From: Bacteroidota bacterium
Lineage (GTDB): Bacteria > Bacteroidota > Bacteroidia > Bacteroidales > F082
DNA: 64,000 nucleotides
Direction of reading: 5' to 3'
Assembly: GCA_009773165.1 (NCBI GenBank)
Contig: WOUZ01000001.1
Span: 186,001 to 250,000 of the forward strand
Positions 35,980 to 43,346 of the stretch are shown here, in pieces. The notes under the pieces were generated by a model, which did no database searches, was not told the origin of the DNA, and saw only the letters and a program-made list of their open reading frames with translations. Position 1 is the stretch's first letter. Each line of letters begins with the position of its first letter. The position numbers were made by a program, and so were the translations under genes.

Positions 35980-37023
35980 ATGATAGAAGTAAAAAAAGAA
36001 GGGATATTATTATCCCGAACTGATCTCAGTTTTGAGAGCGAGGGTGTACTCAATCCGGCAGCTTTTCGCGAAGGCAATGAGGTACATATGTTCTACCGGG
36101 CTGTTCAAAAAGGTAATTTTTCCAGCATAGGTTATTGTAGGTTAGATGGACCATTGACGGTTGTCGAACGCTGGGAAAAACCCATCATGAGTCCGGAATT
36201 TGAATATGAATCGCATGGTGTTGAAGACCCCAGACTGGTTAAAATTGACGATTTGTACTATATGAGCTATACCGCTTATGATGGGACAAACGCCTTAGGC
36301 GCACTGGCTACATCAAAAGATCTGCTGAATTTCGAGCGACAGGGAATCATCGTCCCAAAAATCACCTATGCTGAATTTGTCAGACTTGTCGAAAATGGTG
36401 GCAAAGTGAAGGAAGGGTATTACCGCGATCATAACTTCTATAAGTTACAGTCTGATCCCGAAAAATATCTCCTGTGGGACAAAAACGTCGTTTTCTTTCC
36501 GCGCAGGGTCAACGGAAAACTAATGTTTCTTCATCGTATACGGCCAGGTATTCAGCTCGTTCAGGTGAACGAAATGAGTGAACTGACGCACGAATTCTGG
36601 AGAGAATACCTTCTCAACCTTCACGACCATATCATTCTTGAACCTGTTTTTGAACATGAAGCACGGTATGCGGGGGCTGGTTGCCCTCCTATTGAAACCG
36701 AACATGGATGGCTTCTGATCTATCATGGAGCTCAAGAAATCGAAGGCAAAATTATCTATTCAGCCTGCGCTGCAGCCCTTATGGACATTGATAATCCGCA
36801 TAAGATTGTCGCCCGGTTGCCATATGCGCTGTTCTCACCTGAATACAAATGGGAGTTGGCCGGCGAAGTCGACAATGTGGTTTTCCCTACCGGGACTGCA
36901 TTGTTTGGCGACACCCTTTACATCTATTACGGTGCTGCCGACAAAAGGATTGCCTGTGCATCGGTAAGTTTGACAGACTTGTTAGCCGAATTATTAAAAT
37001 ACACTGAAAGCAATGATAAATAA
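35980..37023 (+). CDS. GH130-type glycoside phosphorylase/hydrolase
   Basis: A 347-residue protein with the five-bladed propeller pattern of GH130: L-N-P-A-A-F near residue 25, H-M-F-Y-R-A, G-V-E-D-P-R-L-V-K-I near 72-82, Y-R-D-H-N-F-Y, D-K-N-V-V-F-F-P, and G-A-G-C-P-P-I-E, then Y-H-G-A. GH130 enzymes mainly split beta-1,4 or beta-1,2 mannosides with phosphate. Substrate cannot be set from motifs alone. It is the first gene of a six-gene cluster; its last 11 bases overlap the start of the GT4 fusion gene, so translation is coupled. The cluster suggests that it acts on the glycoside made by the two GT4 proteins. Confidence 0.9.
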   Translation: MIEVKKEGILLSRTDLSFESEGVLNPAAFREGNEVHMFYRAVQKGNFSSIGYCRLDGPLTVVERWEKPIMSPEFEYESHGVEDPRLVKIDDLYYMSYTAYDGTNALGALATSKDLLNFERQGIIVPKITYAEFVRLVENGGKVKEGYYRDHNFYKLQSDPEKYLLWDKNVVFFPRRVNGKLMFLHRIRPGIQLVQVNEMSELTHEFWREYLLNLHDHIILEPVFEHEARYAGAGCPPIETEHGWLLIYHGAQEIEGKIIYSACAAALMDIDNPHKIVARLPYALFSPEYKWELAGEVDNVVFPTGTALFGDTLYIYYGAADKRIACASVSLTDLLAELLKYTESNDK

Positions 37024-39403
37024 ACACGATTATACCTCGCAGAATTCCGAACGCTTTTGCAATGTTCCGGGAATTTTTTCCATCAATAGCCCTATTGTAC
37101 GGTACATGTCGCGTTCAACAACGTTCAGCATGGATGATGTATTACCCGAGATATTGGTCATTACCACCTACCCGCCGAAAGAGTGTGGCATTGCAACCTA
37201 TTCTCAGGATTTGATTCAGGCCATCGACAATAAATTCAGGAGCACATTTTCATTGAAGGTTTGTGCCCTTGAAGTAAAAGACGAAGCTTTTACTTATGAC
37301 GACAAGGTGAAATATATGCTCGACACCTCTGATCCGGTAAAATATTCGGAACTGGCAGAGAAAATCAACAGCAACAAGAACATCAAAATTGTCCTTTCGC
37401 AGCATGAATTCGGTTTTTACAACGAATCGCAAGGCGCTGACTTCATCCGTTTTTTGCAACAGCTTACAAAACCCGTTATAACGGCTTTTCACACTGTACT
37501 TCCCCGCCCTGATGCTCTTTTTAAACAACAGGTAATCAACATCGTGGAAGCATGCAACTCTGTCATTGTAATGACATATGCCTCTAAAGCTGTCCTGGAA
37601 CAGGATTATGGAATTCCATCCGAAAAAATAGAGGTGATTGCTCATGGGACACATCTGGTTTCGAACAACAGCAAAGCTTTCCTAAAGGAAAAATATGCTT
37701 TAAGCGAGCACAAAGTCCTATCAACTTTTGGTTTGATGAGCTCAGGAAAAGGCATTGAAACAACCCTTGATGCTTTGCCGCTGATCATTAAAACCAATCC
37801 AGAAGTAATGTTTCTGATTATCGGGAAAACACACCCTCAGGTCATTAAAAACGATGGTGAAGTTTACCGGCAGATGCTCGAAAAAAAAATTGTTGAGCTG
37901 AAGATTGAAAATCATGTTCGTTTTGTTAACCAATACCTTAGCTTGCCGGTATTACTTGAATATCTTCGGTTAACCGATATTTATCTATTTACCTCCATCG
38001 ATCCGAACCAGGCTGTAAGCGGCACTTTTTCGTATGCCATGAGTTGTGGCTGTGCCCTCATTTCGACCCCTATTCCGCAAGCAATTGAACTGTTGGATGT
38101 TAACACAGGTATTATCATTGACTTTCATAATCCGAAACAACTGGCCGACGGGGTAAAAAGGTTGTTGAATGATGAGCCGTTAAGAAAAAATATGGGCTTA
38201 AACACGTTACATAAAATTGCTCCAACTACCTGGGAAAACTCAGCTATTGCACATGCATTGCTCATCGAAAAGACACTTGATCACCGCTATTCGATTCAAT
38301 ATTCTCCGCCGGAAATCAAGCTGGACCATTTGAAACACATGACCACTGATGTGGGGTTGATTCAATTTTCAAAGATCAATCAACCCGATATCGAAACCGG
38401 ATATACGCTTGATGATAATGCCAGAGCGCTGGTTACCATGTGTATGCATTATGAATTAACCCATGATAAAGATGACCTGAAACTAATTGAAACCTATGTT
38501 TATTTCATTCAGTTTTGCCAACAAAAAAACGGCGACTTTCTGAATTATGTAAATAAAGACAAAGAGTTTACGCTACAAAATACGGAGTCGAATCTCGATG
38601 ATGCCAACGGAAGAGCTATCTGGGCACTCGGGTATTTGCTGTCATTGTCTGATTTAATTCCGGCCGAAATGTTGTCGCGTGCCGAAATCATTTTTGAACG
38701 TTCGCTTATTCAGATGGAAACGGTGTTTTCGCCCAGAGCTATGGCTTTTGCCATCAAAGGCTTGTATTACTACTTAATGTCGAATAATTCTCCAGATAAG
38801 CTCAATCTACTGATAACACTGGCTAACCGGTTGGTGCAGATGTACAAACACGAATCGAGTTTCACATGGAACTGGTTCGAAGAGTATCTGACTTATGCCA
38901 ACAGCATTCTGTCGGAAGCCATGCTCAATGCCTGGATATTAACCGGAAAAGAAATATACAAAGAAATCGCTACCTCGACTTTCGATTTTCTGCTTGCTAC
39001 AACTTTTAATGAAAATGGAATTGAAGTGATTTCGAACAACAAATGGTTCGTAAGAGGACAAATTGCCGCCCGATTTGGAGAACAGCCTATTGATGTTGCC
39101 TATACCATCATGACCTTAAGCAAATTTTACAACGCCTTCAAAGAGGAAGGGTATCGTTTGAAAATGGAAACAGCCTTCAACTGGTTTTTGGGCAACAACC
39201 GCCTGCATCAGATTATCTATAACCCATGTACTGGTGGATGTTACGATGGTTTGGAAGAACATCAGGTGAACCTGAATCAAGGTGCAGAATCAACAGTTAG
39301 TTATTTGATGGCGCGTTTAACAATTGAAAAATACCGACTGTCGGAAAATCCGAAACATCGCTGGATTCAGTCCAGAAAATTAACACAAAAATCACTACAA
39401 TAA
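37013..39403 (+). CDS. GT4 glycosyltransferase fused to an alpha/alpha toroid domain
   Basis: A 796-residue two-domain protein. Residues about 45-420 are a GT-B glycosyltransferase of family GT4: P-K-E-C-G-I-A-T-Y-S near residue 55 (donor/acceptor loop), S-Q-H-E-F-G-F, F-G-L-M-S-S-G-K-G-I-E-T, then S-Y-A-M-S-C-G-C-A-L-I-S-T-P. Residues about 430-785 form a helical toroid: T-G-Y-T-L-D-D-N-A-R-A-L, D-A-N-G-R-A-I-W-A-L-G-Y, and C-Y-D-G-L. That half resembles (alpha/alpha)6 glycan-processing domains. It would transfer a sugar and perhaps bind or trim the product; the sugar is unknown. The ATG at 37013 overlaps the GH130 stop; a later ATG at 37109 is an alternative start nearer the GT domain. Confidence 0.88.
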   Translation: MINKHDYTSQNSERFCNVPGIFSINSPIVRYMSRSTTFSMDDVLPEILVITTYPPKECGIATYSQDLIQAIDNKFRSTFSLKVCALEVKDEAFTYDDKVKYMLDTSDPVKYSELAEKINSNKNIKIVLSQHEFGFYNESQGADFIRFLQQLTKPVITAFHTVLPRPDALFKQQVINIVEACNSVIVMTYASKAVLEQDYGIPSEKIEVIAHGTHLVSNNSKAFLKEKYALSEHKVLSTFGLMSSGKGIETTLDALPLIIKTNPEVMFLIIGKTHPQVIKNDGEVYRQMLEKKIVELKIENHVRFVNQYLSLPVLLEYLRLTDIYLFTSIDPNQAVSGTFSYAMSCGCALISTPIPQAIELLDVNTGIIIDFHNPKQLADGVKRLLNDEPLRKNMGLNTLHKIAPTTWENSAIAHALLIEKTLDHRYSIQYSPPEIKLDHLKHMTTDVGLIQFSKINQPDIETGYTLDDNARALVTMCMHYELTHDKDDLKLIETYVYFIQFCQQKNGDFLNYVNKDKEFTLQNTESNLDDANGRAIWALGYLLSLSDLIPAEMLSRAEIIFERSLIQMETVFSPRAMAFAIKGLYYYLMSNNSPDKLNLLITLANRLVQMYKHESSFTWNWFEEYLTYANSILSEAMLNAWILTGKEIYKEIATSTFDFLLATTFNENGIEVISNNKWFVRGQIAARFGEQPIDVAYTIMTLSKFYNAFKEEGYRLKMETAFNWFLGNNRLHQIIYNPCTGGCYDGLEEHQVNLNQGAESTVSYLMARLTIEKYRLSENPKHRWIQSRKLTQKSLQ

Positions 39404-39404
39404 A

Positions 39405-39812
39405 ATGAAAACTTCAAAGCAGTCAGGCATTTGGATGGATTATTCAAAAGCCCTTATCATAACATCAGAAGATGAGTCACCCGACACGAAAATCATCGAG
39501 TCGAAGCCTGAAAATGCTGACGATGAGCAGTATGAATTCCCCAGAGACGAAAGCCATCAGCTCAACAAAGAGAAAATGCAGCTTTCGGCTTATTACCGGA
39601 AAATCAGTGATATTATCCTGCAGTGCAACGAAGTCCTTCTGTTTGGTCCTACTGACGCAAAAAAGGAATTGTATAATTTGTTGAAAGAGGATAGCCATTT
39701 CAGCCACATCCAGATCGTTGTACAATCAGGCGATAAAATGACTGATAATCAACTGCATGCCTATGTAAAAGAATATTTTCATTCCAAAAAAATGATACAT
39801 CCCGAAGGATAA
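39405..39812 (+). CDS. Small baeRF/eRF1-domain-3-like protein, unknown function
   Basis: A 135-residue soluble protein one base after the GT4-fusion stop. It starts with G-I-W-M-D-Y-S-K-A-L-I-I, a short beta hairpin, then a charged linker, then a Rossmann-like half: I-L-Q-C-N-E-V-L-L-F-G-P-T-D-A-K-K-E-L and H-I-Q-I-V-V-Q-S-G-D-K-M-T-D-N-Q. This resembles the third domain of the bacterial release-factor-like (baeRF) proteins, which sit in stress-related loci. The assignment is from pattern recall only. Its stop TAA shares a base with the ATG of the PIG-L gene, so it is translationally coupled inside the carbohydrate cluster. Confidence 0.6.
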   Translation: MKTSKQSGIWMDYSKALIITSEDESPDTKIIESKPENADDEQYEFPRDESHQLNKEKMQLSAYYRKISDIILQCNEVLLFGPTDAKKELYNLLKEDSHFSHIQIVVQSGDKMTDNQLHAYVKEYFHSKKMIHPEG

Positions 39813-40465
39813 TGTCAGCCATTGCGTATAAATCCGTTGCATGTATCGTTGCCCATCCTGACGACGAAACATTATGGGCCGGAGGCACACTACTCAGCCA
39901 TCCTGAATGGAAGAGCTTTGTGGTTTGCTTGTGCCGGAAAAGTGATTCAGAACGTGCCGAAAAGTTTTACATGGCTCTTAAAGAACTTCATTCAGAAGGT
40001 GTTATGGGAGATATGGATGATGGCCCGGAACAAAATCCCTTGAACGAGGTGGAGCTGGAACAAACGATTCTGTCGCTTCTCCCTAAAAAGCATTTCGACC
40101 TTATCATCACCCATCATCCAAATGGAGAATACACACGTCATCTGCGACACGAAGAAATCAGTCAGGCGGTTATTAAACTTTGGCAATCGGGGAGTATTGC
40201 AACCTATGAGCTGATGACATTCGCATATGAAGACGGAAACAAAGCGTATTATCCGAAAGCTGACACAAAAGCTACCGTTTACAACACCCTTTCTGATGAA
40301 AATTGGGAGCAGAAATACTGGATCATCAGGGAAATCTATGGATTCGAATCCAACAGTTGGGAAGCCAAAACCACTCCCGTAGCTGAGGCTTTCTGGAAGT
40401 TCTCCCATGCCGAAGATGCCACAGAATGGCTCGGGCTGCAAAAAAAGAACAAAGCAAAACTTTGA
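39812..40465 (+). CDS. PIG-L/LmbE family deacetylase
   Basis: A 217-residue protein with the zinc motif A-H-P-D-D-E at residues 14-19 (H15, D18 as ligand/base) and the later H-P-N-G-E-Y-x-x-H-x-x-H, which supplies the third ligand. PIG-L enzymes remove N-acetyl groups from GlcNAc-containing glycoconjugates such as GlcNAc-PI, GlcNAc-inositol or GlcNAc-malate. Here it sits between two GT4 genes, so the likely substrate is an N-acetylhexosamine glycoside made by one of them. That is inference. Its ATG overlaps the stop of the baeRF-like gene by one base. Confidence 0.92.
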   Translation: MSAIAYKSVACIVAHPDDETLWAGGTLLSHPEWKSFVVCLCRKSDSERAEKFYMALKELHSEGVMGDMDDGPEQNPLNEVELEQTILSLLPKKHFDLIITHHPNGEYTRHLRHEEISQAVIKLWQSGSIATYELMTFAYEDGNKAYYPKADTKATVYNTLSDENWEQKYWIIREIYGFESNSWEAKTTPVAEAFWKFSHAEDATEWLGLQKKNKAKL

Positions 40466-40535
40466 CAAAACATTCATTTTCAAGAGTTTTTTCAATAATC
40501 ATTCAACCTAATTCAAACTGTCAACATACATTTTT

Positions 40536-41678
40536 ATGAAAGCATTGATTTTATATGATTACCCGCCCTCACCCGGCGGACTTGCCACGCAGGGCGACCT
40601 GCTTTACAGAGGGCTTCTGGAAATGGGTGTGGATGCCCATGCCGTTCATTTCGAATCGGCTCAGGAAAAAGACTGGTATTACCGCTGGTTTGAGCCGGAT
40701 GTTGTGATTGGGGTGGGTTATTGGGGCCATACACCTCAATTGATCCTTCACCCGCAACGTTATGGTATTCAACCTGTTCCGTGGCTAGTTGCTGATGGTT
40801 ACATTGCCAACTACCAGGAGGTGCTGAATGCTTTACCGCTCATTTTGGTTACATCCAACTGGGTAAAGGAAATGTATGTGCGTGATGGAATCAACGGGGA
40901 TAAAATCGAAGTGCTTCCGGTTGGTTGTGATACCGACGCATTCAGGCTTTTCGATAAAAACGATCCGAAAATTATCGCTGTGCGCGAAGCCCTTGGTATC
41001 ACAGCTGATCAGTTAATGATACTAACTGTGGGTGGCGATGCTGCCTCAAAGGGAGCGCAGGAAGTGATGCAGGCTCTTGCCATCATCGATAAAAAAGCGC
41101 CCGACTGGAAATATGTGTGCAAAGTATGGCCGCAACCACGCACCAAAGTGCAAAACCTGCTCGATCTGGAAATGGCAGTTCAATTGGGAATTGAGAAGAA
41201 TGTTACCTACGAAACCAACATCATCTCACGCAGTTTTATGCCTTACCTTATTGGTGCATGTGACATTTATGCAGCGCCATCGCGACTCGAAGGCTTTGGA
41301 ATGCCACAGGTAGAAGCGGGCGCTTGCGGAAAACCCGTTGTGAGTCTGAGAGCCATGGGAATGCTCGATACGCTTATTCATGGCGAAACAGCTTATCTGG
41401 CCGAGGTAGCTCAGCGCATCAGTGTAAATGAAGTGATGCTTGGAAATGAATCGGGTTACGATGAGAAACACAAGGTTGTTTTTAATACTCCCCGCACTGT
41501 TGATTACCGCGCAAATGTGCAGGATATTGCCAAATACCTTCTGTTACTGATGAATGACGCCTCGCTGCGCGAGAAAATGGGAAAAGCCGGCCGTGAACGA
41601 GTTGTTGAGCATTTTGATTACCGCATCGTGGCAAAAAGATTTGTGCAGATCATTCATGATAAATTCGGAATTGACTAA
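40536..41678 (+). CDS. GT4 family glycosyltransferase
   Basis: A 380-residue GT-B enzyme. The N-terminal half has P-P-S-P-G-G-L-A-T-Q-G-D-L near residue 15; the C-terminal half has L-T-V-G-G-D-A-A-S-K-G-A-Q-E and the nucleotide-sugar motif Y-A-A-P-S-R-L-E-G-F-G-M-P-Q-V-E-A-G-A-C-G-K-P-V. The E-x7-E pair is present. No membrane segment was seen. It lies 70 bp after the PIG-L gene. It probably adds one sugar in the same pathway as the fused GT4; donor and acceptor are unknown. Confidence 0.92.
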   Translation: MKALILYDYPPSPGGLATQGDLLYRGLLEMGVDAHAVHFESAQEKDWYYRWFEPDVVIGVGYWGHTPQLILHPQRYGIQPVPWLVADGYIANYQEVLNALPLILVTSNWVKEMYVRDGINGDKIEVLPVGCDTDAFRLFDKNDPKIIAVREALGITADQLMILTVGGDAASKGAQEVMQALAIIDKKAPDWKYVCKVWPQPRTKVQNLLDLEMAVQLGIEKNVTYETNIISRSFMPYLIGACDIYAAPSRLEGFGMPQVEAGACGKPVVSLRAMGMLDTLIHGETAYLAEVAQRISVNEVMLGNESGYDEKHKVVFNTPRTVDYRANVQDIAKYLLLLMNDASLREKMGKAGRERVVEHFDYRIVAKRFVQIIHDKFGID

Positions 41679-41765
41679 ACAGTAGTATGGTTAACTAAAA
41701 ATCCAGGAATTAATTATATTATAATTCCTCTTTTCGTTCGGAATAACAGGTAGTTATGTTGTTAC

Positions 41766-41808
41766 GGATGGTTTTTGGAGGCGGCTTCGCCACCTCCAGA
41801 AACCATCC
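41766..41808 (+). repeat. Strong stem-loop between GT4 and GH100-like genes
   Basis: The sequence pairs GGATGGTTT with AAACCATCC, TGGAGG with CCTCCA and GGC with GCC, around a TTC loop, with three single-base mismatches. No T-run follows, so it is not a standard terminator. It may be a REP-like unit or an mRNA structure that separates expression of the last cluster gene. Confidence 0.65.
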
Positions 41809-41922
41809 ACCGAATACTCTCAAAAGGCTGGTCACTGCTACTGCAAGGACGAATCATTAAAATTTATTCTGATACTATTGATTGATAATCAAAGATATAT
41901 TGTAAATAAAAAATCAAATACT

Positions 41923-43116
41923 ATGGAAAACAAGCTTACACCTGAAGTTGAAGAGGCCAGAAAAGCCGCTCTCGATGTGCTGATACACAATTCGCATGGA
42001 CCCTTTCATGGGCTTCCGCGTACCGCAGGATGGGGATATCCTGAACCCTACACACGCGATCTTCTGTTTTCCATTCTCGGTATTGCAGTCACAGGCGATC
42101 AGAAACTGATGGAAAGTATCAGGAAAGTGCTGGTAACACTGGCAAAAAATCAGTCGCACCATGGCCATATTCCCTCTATGGTTCATGACAATGACAACAG
42201 AGGAGCGAGTGATTCAACTCCCTTGTTTTTGCTTGGCGTCGGCATTTTCCGGAACGTAAGCGGTGAAGCAGATTTTCTGAGTCAGGAAGTTGAAAAATCA
42301 CTTGTCTGGATGGAATATCAAAGTCCGTCGGACCGCTATCTGGTTGCCCAGCAGCCTACCAGCGACTGGCGCGATGAGCAGTGGGTTACGGGATATGGAT
42401 TGTATGTAAACACATTGGTATACAGCTATCTAAAGATACTTGGAAAACACGAAAGAGCCGATAAACTGAAGCAGGAAATGGGGCAGTTTACCATCACAAA
42501 TGGCATTATGCACAATCACGTACATGAAGGATTGGTTGTAAAACACAAGCCTTATTATGCTTTCTGGTCGTATAAAATCCATAGCAGCGAACGTTTTGAT
42601 TTGTTAGGCAACAGTTTGGCCATTCTTTCAGGCATTGCATCTCCCTCCAGAGCAGATGAAATGGTTTCGTGGATAGAAGAAGAATGTGCAGCCATGCAGC
42701 GAAACGGTATTCTGGCTGTTGAACTGCCTCCAAATTTCTTTCCTTACATTCATCCGACCGACCCCGACTGGCACTCCCGCTATGAAACGTACAACAAACC
42801 CGGCGAATATCACAACGGAGGTATCTGGCCTTTTATCTGTGGCTTTTATGTAGCGGCTCTGGTAGCAGCCAAAAGATTTAAGCTGGCCAAAGAGAAGTTG
42901 AATATTTTAACACAATGTATCAAGAGTGCAGCAAACGAAGAACTTTCCTACGGTTTTAACGAATGGATCAAAGCGCAGGACGGCCGTGCTATGGGGCAGG
43001 ACTGGCAAACATGGAGCGCTTCCATGTATCTGTATGCCGTTAAATGCGTTGAAGAAAACAGAACTCCTTTCTTCGATAAAATCAGAGGAATTGACGATGA
43101 TGGAGATGATAAATAG
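41923..43116 (+). CDS. GH100/invertase-like (alpha/alpha)6 glycosidase
   Basis: I start at the ATG at 41923 (M-E-N-K-L-T-P-E-V-E-E); an ATG at 41878 would add 15 residues. The 397-residue product has the toroid pattern of alkaline/neutral invertases and related MGH1-type glucosidases: P-E-P-Y-T-R-D-L-L-F near residue 43, T-S-D-W-R-D-E-Q-W near 147, N-K-P-G-E-Y-H-N-G-G-I-W-P-F near 295, and Q-D-W-Q-T-W-S-A near 370. The D in S-D-W-R-D and the E in G-E-Y-H-N-G are candidate catalytic acids by family. Invertase, sucrose-related or other alpha-glycoside substrate is possible. It closes the carbohydrate cluster. Confidence 0.82.
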   Translation: MENKLTPEVEEARKAALDVLIHNSHGPFHGLPRTAGWGYPEPYTRDLLFSILGIAVTGDQKLMESIRKVLVTLAKNQSHHGHIPSMVHDNDNRGASDSTPLFLLGVGIFRNVSGEADFLSQEVEKSLVWMEYQSPSDRYLVAQQPTSDWRDEQWVTGYGLYVNTLVYSYLKILGKHERADKLKQEMGQFTITNGIMHNHVHEGLVVKHKPYYAFWSYKIHSSERFDLLGNSLAILSGIASPSRADEMVSWIEEECAAMQRNGILAVELPPNFFPYIHPTDPDWHSRYETYNKPGEYHNGGIWPFICGFYVAALVAAKRFKLAKEKLNILTQCIKSAANEELSYGFNEWIKAQDGRAMGQDWQTWSASMYLYAVKCVEENRTPFFDKIRGIDDDGDDK

Positions 43117-43346
43117 AAGTTAAGAAATGCCGCGATTTCCAAATCTGTGATACATATAATTTATTTCAGCATTTATGTAACACTTTATATGTCAATCGTT
43201 ATCAACTTTGAACCTGATACTTTTCTTATACGACGCTATCTCAATTATTAACAGGAAAATCATAAAACATAAAAGGAAAATCAGTTCAAACGCACTCCTA
43301 ATACATTATCTGACAGGGCTTTAAACACAGAATAAACTAATTCAAA

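Noticed and set aside
40335-40360. GGATTCGAATCC, similar to a tRNA T-loop
   Set aside because: It lies inside the PIG-L deacetylase frame and no acceptor stem or anticodon arm can be formed around it.
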